DNA of 64,000 bases from Azotobacter paspali (GTDB taxonomy: Bacteria; Pseudomonadota; Gammaproteobacteria; Pseudomonadales; Pseudomonadaceae): NCBI RefSeq assembly GCF_042434745.1, contig NZ_JBHLSS010000042.1; one strand, given 5' to 3'. Made by a program: the position numbers and the translations under genes. The notes under the pieces are model-generated. The model was not told the DNA's origin and ran no database searches. It worked only from the letters and a program-made list of their open reading frames with translations. Shown here piece by piece: positions 25,909 to 34,897 of the stretch. Every line of letters starts with the position of its first letter. Within the stretch, counting starts at the first letter, position 1.

Positions 25909-25937
25909 AGTGAAAATCGGCTTCAGTATTTTTCACT
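25909..25937. promoter_or_regulatory. Inverted repeat in the LysR/MFS divergent region
   Basis: Perfect eight-base arms AGTGAAAA and TTTTCACT separated by 13 bases lie midway between the divergent LysR and MFS start codons. The geometry suits a LysR-type operator (paired half-sites), so this is the likely binding site of the regulator at 24997-25887. Confidence 0.55.
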
Positions 25938-25989
25938 GGAAGTATTTGCCGGGCAATCGCTAAGGTAGATGAAAAAAGAGAGCCAGCCC

Positions 25990-27195
25990 ATGAATGCACC
26001 GCCCCATCAGATCTTCCTCGCCCTGCTGGGCGGCAGCGCCGCGCTAGTGGTGGTCCACGCCCTTGGCCGCTTCGCCTTCACCCCGCTGCTGCCGCACTTT
26101 CTCGCCGACGGCCTGTTCGATCTGCAGCAGGCCTCGCGACTGGCGACCTGGAATTACGTCGGCTATCTGCTCGGCGCCCTGCTCGCCCTGGCTCTCCATA
26201 GCCCGGCGCGGCTGCATCCGGGCCTGATCCTGGCACTGCTGGCGAATGCCCTGCTGACCCTGGCGCAATGCTTCGCCGGCGACTACGCACTACTGCTGGT
26301 CCTGCGCCTGGCCAACGGCATCAGCAACGGCGTGGTGTTCGTCCTCGCCCCGGCGCTGGTCCTCGAATGGCTGGCCAGCCGGCAGCGCGCCGGGCTCAGC
26401 GGCCTGGTCTATCTCGGCTTCGCCGCCGGCCTTCTGCTCTCCAACGGTCTGGCCAACTGGCCGGCCAAGTTGCTCGCCGGCCCCTGGCGCTGGCTGCCGA
26501 TGGCTGCCCTAGCCGTGCCGCTGGCCCTGCTCGGCGCTTGGCTGCTCGCCCGCCTGCGCCTGTCGCCGCGCCGGACCGACAGCGCCGGAAACGGCGCGAC
26601 GCCCGCCACGGCATTGTTCGACCGCGCCAGCACGCCGCTGTTTCTCGCCTATGCCGGCGCCGGTCTCGGCTACGTCCTGCCGATGACCTTCCTGCCAACC
26701 CTGGCCCGCGAGCAGTTGCCGGCCGGCGATCCGCTGCTCGAAGGCGCCTGGCGCTGGACCGCCATCGCCTGCCTGCTGTCGATTCCGCTGTGGAACCACC
26801 TGGGCACCCGCCTGGGCGACCGCCGCGCGCTGCTCGCCAGCTACGCCTTGCAGGCCCTCGGCGCCGCCGCGCCGCTGCTCTGGCCGGGCGCCACCGGCGT
26901 GCTGCTCTGCGCCGTGCTGGTGGGCGGGACCTTCGTCGGCAGCGTGCTGCTGACCCAACGTCTGGCCCGCAGCCTGCAGCCGCATCAGGGACCGCGCCTG
27001 TCGGCCGCGCTGATCGCCCTGTACAGCGGCGCCCAGTTGCTCGGCCCCTGGCTGGCCGGGCTGTGGGTCGGCCAGGGCGGCAGCCTAACGCAGAGCTTCG
27101 CCCTCGGTGCCGGCGCCCTGCTCTGGGCGCTCGCCTGGACCTGGCTGATCCCCATCCGTACCCCGCACAAGGAAATCCAGCAATGCCCTACGTGA
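25990..27195 (+). CDS. MFS transporter of the YbfB/YjiJ type
   Basis: A 401-residue membrane protein with about 12 hydrophobic helices. The N-terminal helix with LGRFAFTPLLPHFL and the following ATWNYVGYLLGALLAL are typical of the YbfB/YjiJ subfamily of the major facilitator superfamily, whose substrates are not established. The ATG at 25990 has a GAGAG seven bases upstream; an earlier ATG at 25969 is only three bases from its AAGG and is less likely. The tautomerase gene overlaps its end by 13 bases, so the two are co-transcribed. Confidence 0.85.
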   Translation: MNAPPHQIFLALLGGSAALVVVHALGRFAFTPLLPHFLADGLFDLQQASRLATWNYVGYLLGALLALALHSPARLHPGLILALLANALLTLAQCFAGDYALLLVLRLANGISNGVVFVLAPALVLEWLASRQRAGLSGLVYLGFAAGLLLSNGLANWPAKLLAGPWRWLPMAALAVPLALLGAWLLARLRLSPRRTDSAGNGATPATALFDRASTPLFLAYAGAGLGYVLPMTFLPTLAREQLPAGDPLLEGAWRWTAIACLLSIPLWNHLGTRLGDRRALLASYALQALGAAAPLLWPGATGVLLCAVLVGGTFVGSVLLTQRLARSLQPHQGPRLSAALIALYSGAQLLGPWLAGLWVGQGGSLTQSFALGAGALLWALAWTWLIPIRTPHKEIQQCPT

Positions 27196-27398
27196 ACATC
27201 AAGATCACCCGCGAAGGCGCGACCGCCGAACAGAAACGCCGCCTCATCGAAGGCGCCACCCGCCTGCTGGTCGAGGTGCTGGGCAAGAACCCGGCCACCA
27301 CCGTGGTGGTGATCGACGAGGTGGACACCGACAACTGGGGCATCGACGGCATCCCGGTCACCGAACGCCGACGTAGCGAAAAACAGCAGCCGAACTGA
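27183..27398 (+). CDS. 4-oxalocrotonate tautomerase family protein
   Basis: A 71-residue protein that starts MPYVNIKITREGATAEQK: the proline after the initiator methionine is the catalytic Pro1 of the tautomerase superfamily. It also has the EVLGKNPATTVVVIDEV segment and a WGIDG motif. The usual member is 62 residues, so it carries a short charged tail. Its start overlaps the MFS gene by 13 bases. The family isomerises enol/keto acids from aromatic catabolism, but members next to efflux pumps also occur; the substrate here is unknown. Confidence 0.9.
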   Translation: MPYVNIKITREGATAEQKRRLIEGATRLLVEVLGKNPATTVVVIDEVDTDNWGIDGIPVTERRRSEKQQPN

Positions 27399-27571
27399 TC
27401 CCCGCAAGACTCGCCGGCGGTCTCGCGAATAGCCCGCCGGCCCCTGCCGCAGACAGATCCGGGCTTCTCTTCGCGAATTCGGAAACGGCTAGCCGCCGAT
27501 CGCCACGCCCCCTCTCCGAGCCGGCGAACAGTATCTTTTGACAGTTGGCCAAGCCAGCGGCTTTAATCAAT

Positions 27572-27587
27572 TGGCACGACCCATGCA
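27572..27587 (+). promoter_or_regulatory. Sigma-54 (RpoN) promoter in front of nhaP2
   Basis: TGGCACG (27572-27578) then ATGCA (27583-27587), preceded by T, matches the consensus YTGGCACGRNNNTTGCW except for one base, with the required ten bases between the GG and GC doublets. Transcription would start about 12 bases downstream, near 27598, giving a leader of about 35 bases before the nhaP2 start. Confidence 0.65.
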
Positions 27588-27632
27588 TAGAAGCACGAAT
27601 GCTTCCGCCGGCCGCCTTGGAGATCCCCCGCT

Positions 27633-29381
27633 TTGGATGCAGCCACCATCAACACCCTGTTCCTGATCGGCGCGCTGCTGGTGGGCTCCAGTATCCTGCT
27701 CAGCTCCCTGTCCACCAGGCTCGGCATCCCGATCCTGGTGATCTTCCTCGGCGTGGGCATGCTCGCCGGGGTCGACGGCATCGGTGGCATCGTCTTCAAC
27801 GACTACTCCCTGACCTTCCTGGTCAGCAACCTGGCTCTGGCGATCATCCTGCTCGACGGCGGCATGCGCACCCGCGTGGCCACCTTCCGCGTGGCACTCT
27901 GGCCGGCGATGTCGCTGGCCACCCTGGGCGTGGCGGTCACCTCCGGTCTGACCGGGCTGGCCGCCGCCTGGCTATTCGATCTCAGCCTAATGCAGGGCTT
28001 GCTGATCGGCTCCATCGTCGGTTCCACCGACGCCGCAGTGGTGTTCAACCTGCTCAATGGCAAGGGGCTCAACGAACGGGTCGGCGCCACTCTGGAAATC
28101 GAATCGGGCAGCAACGACCCGATGGCGGTGTTCCTCACCGTGACCCTGATCGACATGCTCGCCTCCGGCCGGGGCGATTTCGGCTGGGGCGTGCTGGTCA
28201 GCCTGCTGCAACAGTTCAGCATCGGCATCGCTCTCGGCCTCGCCGGCGGCTGGCTGCTGCTGAAACTGATCAATAACCTCGACGTGGCCGACGGCCTCTA
28301 TCCGCTGCTGGCGGTCAGCGGCGGCATCATGATCTACGCCATCGCCGGCGCGATCGGCGGCAGTGGCATCCTCGCCGTCTACGTCTGCGGCCTGCTGATG
28401 GGTAACCGGCCGATCCGCAATCGCCACGGCATCTTGCATATATTCGACGGCCTGGCCTGGCTCAGCCAGATCGGCATGTTCCTGGCCCTCGGCCTGTTGC
28501 TCACGCCCAGCCAGTTGCTGCCCATCGCCGCGCCGGCACTGGCCCTGTCATTGTGGATGATCCTCGTCGCCCGTCCGCTATCGGTGTTCCTCGGCCTCCT
28601 GCCGTTTCGCAACTTCCACCTGCGCGAGCGGCTGTTCATCTCCTGGGTCGGCCTGCGCGGCGCGGTGCCGGTGATTCTCGCGGTTTTTCCGCTGATGGCC
28701 GGGCTGCCGCAGGCGAACCTCTACTTCAACGTGGCCTTCTTCATCGTGCTGGTGTCGCTGCTGCTGCAGGGCAGCACCCTCGGCTGGGCGGCGCGCAAGG
28801 CCAGGGTCGAGGTGCCACCTTCGCCCACGCCGATCTCGCGGACCGGCTTGCAGATTTACCCCACCAGCCGCTGGGAACTGTTCATCTACCGCCTGAGCGC
28901 CAACAAGTGGTGCATCGGCGCTGCCCTGCGCGACCTGAAGATGCCCGACGGCACGCGTATCGCCGCCTTGTTCCGTGGCCGGCAACTGCTCCATCCGTCC
29001 GGCAGTACCCGCCTGGAGATCGGCGACCTGCTCTGCGTGATCGGCCACGAGGAAGATCTGCCGAGTCTCGGCAAACTGTTCAGCCAGCCGCCCAAGACCG
29101 GCCAGAATCTGCGCTTTTTCGGCGACTTCGTGCTCGAAGGCGATGCCGAACTGGCCGCCCTGGCGGCGCTCTACGGCCTGAAGCTCGACGGCATCGACGG
29201 CAACCAGTCGCTCGGCCGTTTCATCGCCGAGCTGATCGGCGGCCATCCGGTGGTCGGCGATCAGGTGAAATGGAACGGCATGACCTGGACCGTGGCGGCC
29301 ACCGAAGGCGACCGGGTGCGCAAGGTTGGCCTGAAGTTTCCAGAGGATGGCAGCCGTTCGGCACCTATTCTGTTAATCTAA
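27633..29381 (+). CDS. nhaP2: Potassium/proton antiporter NhaP2 (CvrA)
   Basis: A 582-residue CPA1-family K+/H+ antiporter of the inner membrane. About 12 transmembrane helices occupy residues 1-390, with the transport-site region VGSTDAAVVFNLL and IESGSNDPMAVFL (the ND pair). A TrkA-C/RCK_C domain follows (about 400-480, with a GDLLCVIGHEEDL segment), then a CorC-like C-terminal domain (about 500-575). The start is a TTG at 27633 with GGAG ten bases upstream; it gives MDAATINTLFLIGALL, matching the Pseudomonas protein as I recall. The unusual start codon may keep expression low. A sigma-54 promoter lies in front. Confidence 0.94.
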   Translation: MDAATINTLFLIGALLVGSSILLSSLSTRLGIPILVIFLGVGMLAGVDGIGGIVFNDYSLTFLVSNLALAIILLDGGMRTRVATFRVALWPAMSLATLGVAVTSGLTGLAAAWLFDLSLMQGLLIGSIVGSTDAAVVFNLLNGKGLNERVGATLEIESGSNDPMAVFLTVTLIDMLASGRGDFGWGVLVSLLQQFSIGIALGLAGGWLLLKLINNLDVADGLYPLLAVSGGIMIYAIAGAIGGSGILAVYVCGLLMGNRPIRNRHGILHIFDGLAWLSQIGMFLALGLLLTPSQLLPIAAPALALSLWMILVARPLSVFLGLLPFRNFHLRERLFISWVGLRGAVPVILAVFPLMAGLPQANLYFNVAFFIVLVSLLLQGSTLGWAARKARVEVPPSPTPISRTGLQIYPTSRWELFIYRLSANKWCIGAALRDLKMPDGTRIAALFRGRQLLHPSGSTRLEIGDLLCVIGHEEDLPSLGKLFSQPPKTGQNLRFFGDFVLEGDAELAALAALYGLKLDGIDGNQSLGRFIAELIGGHPVVGDQVKWNGMTWTVAATEGDRVRKVGLKFPEDGSRSAPILLI

Positions 29382-29460
29382 ACGTGTTTGTCGAGCAGGG
29401 GTGCGAAAACGGTTCCGTTTGTTAAACTGGGGCCTTTTTCAGCCGAAAGACCCAAACGCC

Positions 29461-32400
29461 ATGACTGTTTCGCGTTCCCTGTTCAGCGTTCTTCTTCTCG
29501 CGCTTTGCCTCTACATTCCCGCCCTTCAAGCCGCCGAACCGCCCAGCCGCAAGGCCGTGCAGTCCAGCCTGGACAACCTGGCCGGACGCAAGCTGCCGGA
29601 AGCCGAGCAAGCGGTCATCAAGCAGCAGCTCGAAGACACCCTGCTCCAGCTCGATCTCCTTCAGGAGAGCGGGAAGGCCATGGAGGAACTCAAGCGCCGC
29701 CTGGCCGACGCGCCCCAGCAGATCAAGTCCGCCCAGCGCGAGATGGAGAGCCTCAAGGAGGCCGCGCAGAAACCAGTGGCCCAGCCGAACGGCAACACTT
29801 CGCTGCCACGCCTGATGGACCAGTTGACCACCCGCAACAATCAGATGGCCGAATGGCAGCAGGCGCTGAACGAGGCCAACAGCCTGCTGGTCAGCTCGCA
29901 GACCCGCCCGGAGCGGGCACAGACGGAAATCGCCGCGAACCAGACCCGTATCCAGGAAATCAACACCCTCCTCAAAAGCGGCAAGCAGGGCGGCAAGCCG
30001 CTGAGCGCAGAAGGCCGCGGCCTGCTGGAGGCCGAACTGGCCGCTTTGGAAGCCAAGACTGCCTTGCGCCGCCAGGAACTGGCGGGCAATAGCCAACTCC
30101 TGGAGCTGGGCACCAGCCAGCGCGACCTGATGCAGGAACGCATCCAGCGCCTGGCCAAGGAAATCGCCGACCTGCAGGCAGCAATCAATGAAAAGCGCAA
30201 AGCGTTGTCCGAAGAGACCTTCGCCGAGCTTTCGCGCGATGCCAGCGCGGCCGGCTCCGACAGCCTGCTGGCCAAGGAGACCGCGGCCAACCTGAAGCTG
30301 TCCGATGCCCTGCTGCGCACCACTGACCGCCTCAACGAGCGCACCCGGCAGAACCTGGAAACCAAGCACACCCTGGACAGCCTCAGTCAGAACGAGCAGA
30401 CCCTGGAGGAGCAGATCGAGGTCCTGCGCGGCAGCCTGCTGCTGGCCAAGATTCTCTTCCAGCAGAAGCTCGCCCTGCCCCAGGTGCGGATCGACAGCCG
30501 CCTCGCCGACGAAATCGCCGACATCCGCCTTTACCAGTTCGAACTCAGCCAGACGCGTGGCAAGATCACCGACCCCGAGGCCTACGTCGACGAGTTGCTG
30601 GCCAAACAGGTGGCCGAAGGGGAAGCGCCGGCCGACCCGGCGATGCGCAACGATTTGCTGGAGCTGGTGAGGAGCCGCGCCGAGCTGATCGAGCGGCTCG
30701 ACCACGAACTCAACGCGCTGCTCAACGAGGAAATCACCCTGCAGTTGAACCAGAAGCAGTTGCTCGACACCGCCGAGAAAATGGGCGCCACCCTGGAAGA
30801 GCAACTGTTCTGGATTCCGAGCAACAAGCCGCTCGATGTGGACTGGCTGAAGGAGGCGCCGCACCGCCTTCAGGAGCAGGTCACCGGCACGTCCTGGACG
30901 ACCATCCTCAAGGACCTGGGCTCCGGCCTGATCCAGCGCCCCTGGGTCTTCCTGCCGCTGCTGCTGCTGATCGGCGTGCTGCTCTGGCAGCGCGGGGCCA
31001 TCACCCGCAAGCTCGACGCGCTGCACGCCGACATCGGCCACTACCGCCGCGACAGCCAGCGGCATACCCCACTGGCACTGCTCTTCAACCTGCTGTTGGC
31101 GCTGCCCGGCACCCTGTTCCTCGCTCTCTGCGGTTACACCTTGCAGATGGACGCGCGCGGCCAGAACCCTTACCTGGGCATCGCGCTGAACGACATGGCG
31201 CTGGCCTGGCTGATGCTTTACAGCACCTACAAGATCCTTGCTCCCGGCGGCGTGGCCGAACTGCATTTCGGCTGGGCCCGACTGCAGGTCGCCTTCCTGC
31301 GCAAGCAGATGCGTCGCTTCACCATCGTGGTGCTGGCCCTGGTCGGGGTGGTCGGCTTCGCTCGCAACCAGCCGGGTGCGCTGGACAACGACGTGCTCGG
31401 CATCCTCGTCCTGCTGTCCGGCTATTCGCTGATGGCCTGGCTGCTCGGCAAGCTCCTACTGCGCGGCCCGGCCAGCCAGAACGCTTCGCCGATCAACCTG
31501 CTGATCGGCTTGCTGTTCACCCTGCTGCCGGTCGGATTGATCCTCGGTCTGGTGCTCGGCTACTACTACACTGCCCTGCGGCTCAGCGACCGCCTGGTGC
31601 AGACCCTTTACGTGCTGCTGTTCTGGGCGCTGATCGAGGCCACCGTGGTGCGCGGCCTGTCGGTCGCGGCGCGCCGGCTGGCCTACCAACGCGCGCTGGC
31701 CAAGCGCCAAGCGGCCGCGGTGGAAGGCAGCGAGACCGGCGAGACGATGGAGGAGCCGGTGCTCGACATCGAGCAGGTCAACCAGCAGTCGCTGCGGTTG
31801 ATCCGCCTGGCCCTATTAGGCCTGCTGCTGACTACCCTGTACTGGGTCTGGGCTGACCTGATCACGGTGGTCGATTACCTCGACAACATCGTGCTCTATG
31901 AATTCACCGGCGGCACCGGCGCCACCGCCGGCCTGGTGCCGATCAGCCTGCGCGACCTGCTCGCCGCCCTGCTGATCGGCGTAGTCACCGTGGTCCTAGC
32001 GCGCAACCTGCCAGGCCTGTTGGAAATGTTAGTGCTCTCGCGCCTGAAGCTGGCCCAGGGCAGCGCCTACGCCACCACCACCCTGCTTTCCTACACCATT
32101 TACGGCTTCGGCCTGGTTACCGCGCTGTCCATCCTCGGGGTCAGTTGGGACAAGCTGCAATGGCTGGTCGCCGCGCTCTCGGTGGGCATCGGCTTCGGCA
32201 TGCAGGAGATCATCGCCAACTTCATTTCCGGCCTGATCATCCTCTTCGAGCGTCCGATACGTATTGGCGATACGGTGACGGTGGGCGGAATCAGCGGCTC
32301 GGTGAACCGCATCCATATCCGCGCCACCCATATCGTCGATTCCGACCGAAAAATGGTGGTGGTGCCGAACAAGACCTTCATCACCAGCCAACTCATTAAC

Positions 32401-32814
32401 TGGACCCTGACCGATACCATCACCCGTCTGGTACTCAAGGTCGGCGTCGGCTACGGCTCGAACCTGAATCGGGTGCGCGAACTGCTCTACCAGGCGGCCA
32501 ACGAGAACCCCAGGGTACTGCGCGAACCGCCGCCGCTGGTATTGTTCCAGACCTTCGGTGACAGCACCCTGGATCACGAGCTGATCATCTACGTGCGCGA
32601 ACTGGGCGACCGTGGCCGCGCCACCGATGAGATCAACCGGCGCATCGACGAGTTGTTCCGCGAGAACCAGATCGACATCGCCTTCCGCCAGGTCGACGTG
32701 TTCGTCAAGAACGCCAAGGGCCAGAAGCAACTGCTCGAGAGCGGCGAGGTCCAAGCGGCCCTCGGCGCCGTCGCGGACAAGACGGTGCGGCCCGAGCCGG
32801 CGGGCAAGGCGTGA
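29461..32814 (+). CDS. mscK: Mechanosensitive channel MscK (KefA)
   Basis: A 1117-residue large-conductance-type mechanosensitive channel of the MscS superfamily. A signal peptide (MTVSRSLFSVLLLALCLYI...QAA) leads into a long periplasmic coiled-coil domain (about residues 25-480), then eight or so inner membrane helices (about 500-850), then the MscS core with the pore helix around GIGFGMQEIIANF (about residue 910) and the beta-domain with VTVGGISGSVNRIHI. K+-dependent gating is known for E. coli MscK. The start ATG at 29461 is chosen because it gives a clean signal peptide; an open frame from 29401 does not. It is 79 bases after nhaP2, both being ion/osmotic functions. Confidence 0.93.
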   Translation: MTVSRSLFSVLLLALCLYIPALQAAEPPSRKAVQSSLDNLAGRKLPEAEQAVIKQQLEDTLLQLDLLQESGKAMEELKRRLADAPQQIKSAQREMESLKEAAQKPVAQPNGNTSLPRLMDQLTTRNNQMAEWQQALNEANSLLVSSQTRPERAQTEIAANQTRIQEINTLLKSGKQGGKPLSAEGRGLLEAELAALEAKTALRRQELAGNSQLLELGTSQRDLMQERIQRLAKEIADLQAAINEKRKALSEETFAELSRDASAAGSDSLLAKETAANLKLSDALLRTTDRLNERTRQNLETKHTLDSLSQNEQTLEEQIEVLRGSLLLAKILFQQKLALPQVRIDSRLADEIADIRLYQFELSQTRGKITDPEAYVDELLAKQVAEGEAPADPAMRNDLLELVRSRAELIERLDHELNALLNEEITLQLNQKQLLDTAEKMGATLEEQLFWIPSNKPLDVDWLKEAPHRLQEQVTGTSWTTILKDLGSGLIQRPWVFLPLLLLIGVLLWQRGAITRKLDALHADIGHYRRDSQRHTPLALLFNLLLALPGTLFLALCGYTLQMDARGQNPYLGIALNDMALAWLMLYSTYKILAPGGVAELHFGWARLQVAFLRKQMRRFTIVVLALVGVVGFARNQPGALDNDVLGILVLLSGYSLMAWLLGKLLLRGPASQNASPINLLIGLLFTLLPVGLILGLVLGYYYTALRLSDRLVQTLYVLLFWALIEATVVRGLSVAARRLAYQRALAKRQAAAVEGSETGETMEEPVLDIEQVNQQSLRLIRLALLGLLLTTLYWVWADLITVVDYLDNIVLYEFTGGTGATAGLVPISLRDLLAALLIGVVTVVLARNLPGLLEMLVLSRLKLAQGSAYATTTLLSYTIYGFGLVTALSILGVSWDKLQWLVAALSVGIGFGMQEIIANFISGLIILFERPIRIGDTVTVGGISGSVNRIHIRATHIVDSDRKMVVVPNKTFITSQLINWTLTDTITRLVLKVGVGYGSNLNRVRELLYQAANENPRVLREPPPLVLFQTFGDSTLDHELIIYVRELGDRGRATDEINRRIDELFRENQIDIAFRQVDVFVKNAKGQKQLLESGEVQAALGAVADKTVRPEPAGKA

Positions 32815-32869
32815 CTCCGGCGGCGCGCGTGCTATGGTGAGCTAACCCAGGCAGCGCCGGAGGACAGTT

Positions 32870-34333
32870 GTGAAACGCCTGAGCGAACTCGCCTTCGACA
32901 ACCGCTTCGCCCGCCTCGGCGATACCTTCTCCACCGCGGTGACGCCGCTTCCCATCGCGTCGCCGCGGCTGGTGGTGGCGAGTCCCGCGGCGCTGGCGCT
33001 GCTCGATCTCGAACCGGCCGTGGCCGACGACCCGCAACTTGTCGAATACTGCGCCGGACAATGCCCCTGGCCGGGCGCCGAACCACGCGCCATGGCCTAT
33101 TCCGGTCACCAGTTCGGCTTCTACAACCCCCAACTCGGCGATGGCCGGGGCCTGCTGCTCGGCGAAGTGATCAACACGGCGGGCGAGCGCTGGGACCTGC
33201 ACCTGAAGGGCGCCGGCAAGACCCCCTATTCGCGGATGGGTGACGGCCGCGCCGTGCTGCGCTCGTCGATCCGCGAATTTCTCGCCAGCGAGCATCTACA
33301 CGCCCTCGGCATTCCCACTTCACGGGCGCTCTGCGTGACCGCCTCGGACACTCCGGTCTGGCGCGAAACCGAGGAGCGCGCCGCGACCCTGCTGCGCCTG
33401 GCCCCCAGCCATGTGCGTTTCGGCCATTTCGAGTTCTTCTACTACAGCCGCCAGCACGAGGCCCTACGCCAGTTGCTGGACTACGTCATCGGCGAATATT
33501 TCGCCGACTGCCTCGCCCAGCCCGATCCCTACCGGGCCTTCTTCGACCGGGTGCTGGAACGCACCGCGGCGCTGCTCGCCCACTGGCAGGCCTATGGCTT
33601 CTGCCACGGGGTGATGAACACCGACAACATGTCGATCCTCGGCATCACCTTCGATTTCGGGCCATACGCCTTCCTCGACGACTTCGATCCAGGCTTCGTC
33701 TGCAACCATTCCGACGACACCGGCCGCTACTCCTTCGACAATCAAGTGCCCATCGCCCACTGGAACCTTTCCGCGCTGGGCCAGGCGCTGACCCCCTTCG
33801 TCGACAAGGACGCCCTGCTGGGCAGCCTCAAGCGCTTTCTGCCGCTGTTTCACGGCGCCTGGCTGGAACTGATGCGCCGCCGCCTCGGCTTCACCACGGC
33901 GGAGGCGGACGACCGCGAGCGAATACAGCGCCTCCTGCAACTGATGCGGGGCAGCGCGGTGGACTACAGCCGCTTCTTCCGCGAACTGGGCGACCGCCCG
34001 GCGGCAACCGCCTTGCGACGCCTGCGCGAGGATTTCGTCGACCTGGCCGGCTTCGATGCCTGGGCCGGCGACCACCTGGCGCGCCTGGCCCGCGAGAACG
34101 AGGCGGACGAGACCGCACGACGCGCGCGCATGCACGCCGTCAACCCGAAGTACATCCTGCGCAACTACCTGGCCCAGCAGGCCATCGAAGCGGCGGAGCG
34201 GGGAGATTACAGCCCGGTCCGCGAACTGCACACGGTGCTTTCCCAGCCCTTCGACGAACAGCCCGGCATGGAGCGCTACGCCGAACGCCCGCCGGAATGG
34301 GGCAAGCATCTGGAGATCAGTTGCTCGTCCTGA
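32870..34333 (+). CDS. selO: Protein adenylyltransferase SelO (YdiU/UPF0061)
   Basis: A 487-residue pseudokinase-fold enzyme that transfers AMP to Ser/Thr/Tyr of target proteins, a redox response role in the family. Seen: the GHQFGFYNPQLGDGRG segment, the LKGAGKTPYSRMGDGRAVLRSS region (ATP-site lysine/arginines) and the catalytic-loop equivalent HGVMNTDNMSI followed by FDFGPYAF (metal-binding). The C-terminal CSS (C485) corresponds to the selenocysteine place of eukaryotic SelO. The start is GTG at 32870 with GGAGGA seven bases before. It converges with the DUF1992 gene. Confidence 0.94.
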   Translation: MKRLSELAFDNRFARLGDTFSTAVTPLPIASPRLVVASPAALALLDLEPAVADDPQLVEYCAGQCPWPGAEPRAMAYSGHQFGFYNPQLGDGRGLLLGEVINTAGERWDLHLKGAGKTPYSRMGDGRAVLRSSIREFLASEHLHALGIPTSRALCVTASDTPVWRETEERAATLLRLAPSHVRFGHFEFFYYSRQHEALRQLLDYVIGEYFADCLAQPDPYRAFFDRVLERTAALLAHWQAYGFCHGVMNTDNMSILGITFDFGPYAFLDDFDPGFVCNHSDDTGRYSFDNQVPIAHWNLSALGQALTPFVDKDALLGSLKRFLPLFHGAWLELMRRRLGFTTAEADDRERIQRLLQLMRGSAVDYSRFFRELGDRPAATALRRLREDFVDLAGFDAWAGDHLARLARENEADETARRARMHAVNPKYILRNYLAQQAIEAAERGDYSPVRELHTVLSQPFDEQPGMERYAERPPEWGKHLEISCSS

Positions 34334-34379
34334 CCGGTGCCGTCACACCAACCCTCTCATCGGCATCGGTCACGGTCTC

Positions 34380-34706
34380 TCAGCCCTGCCCCAGTTTGCG
34401 CAGCGCCTCCAGGCGAAAGGCGATGTCCTGTTCCAAGTCGGCCAGTTGGCGCTGCAGGCGCAGTCGGCTGGGTTTATCGTCGGCCGCCGCCAAGCTGGCC
34501 TGCAGGCTGGCGCGCTGCTGGAACAGCTCCACCTCGGCAGGCGGTATCCCGGCGCTCTTCAGTACCTGGAAAGCCATGCGCAATCCGGGTGGGGTCTGCA
34601 GCCAAGCCTCGTCGATCTCCAGCGGCTTGCCCGCGCCGGCGCGCAATTGACCGGCGGCTATCGCCCGGGCTAGTTGGCGGCCGATTTCGTCATCCAGCGC
34701 TTTCAT
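34380..34706 (-). CDS. DUF1992 (DnaJ-C28-type conserved domain) protein
   Basis: A 108-residue soluble protein. The segment LRAGAGKPLEIDE near residue 22, followed by PPGLRMAFQVLKSAGIPPAEVEL, is the DUF1992/DJC28 signature; the C-terminal half is a predicted coiled coil rich in Q, L, R and D (residues 60-105). The E. coli counterpart is YhdN-like and of unknown function. It ends 46 bases from the selO stop on the opposite strand. Confidence 0.85.
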   Translation of the reverse strand: MKALDDEIGRQLARAIAAGQLRAGAGKPLEIDEAWLQTPPGLRMAFQVLKSAGIPPAEVELFQQRASLQASLAAADDKPSRLRLQRQLADLEQDIAFRLEALRKLGQG

Positions 34707-34826
34707 GACGCCTCCTGTCGATCGTGACGCGGGAACTCAGGATGCCGCACACCGGACACGGCAGGCAATCGCATGCTCTTAATCCAATAAAGCATATAAA
34801 CCTTCTCAAACATTCTTAGACTCTCT

Positions 34827-34856
34827 AAAAAAAGCCGCTTATCTTTGCGGCGGCTT
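34827..34856 (-). terminator. Hairpin with T-run pointing away from the TSUP gene
   Basis: On the minus strand AAGCCGC and GCGGCTT (seven base pairs, eleven-base loop) are followed by seven T residues, so the structure terminates leftward transcription. It lies only 41 bases upstream of the exporter ATG on the other strand and 121 bases before the DUF1992 gene. No leftward gene ends here, so it may terminate an antisense or unannotated transcript. Confidence 0.55.
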
Positions 34857-34897
34857 CACTTTTGCCTGTTCTACCACCCACTGTCAGGCGCGACTGC

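Noticed and set aside
27414..27440. Hairpin CCGGCGG/CCGCCGG after the tautomerase gene as terminator
   Set aside because: No T-run follows it, so a Rho-independent terminator cannot be claimed.
29422..31266. 614-codon minus-strand frame opposite mscK
   Set aside because: Antisense shadow of the Gln/Leu-rich coiled-coil region of mscK; no start context and no recognisable domain.
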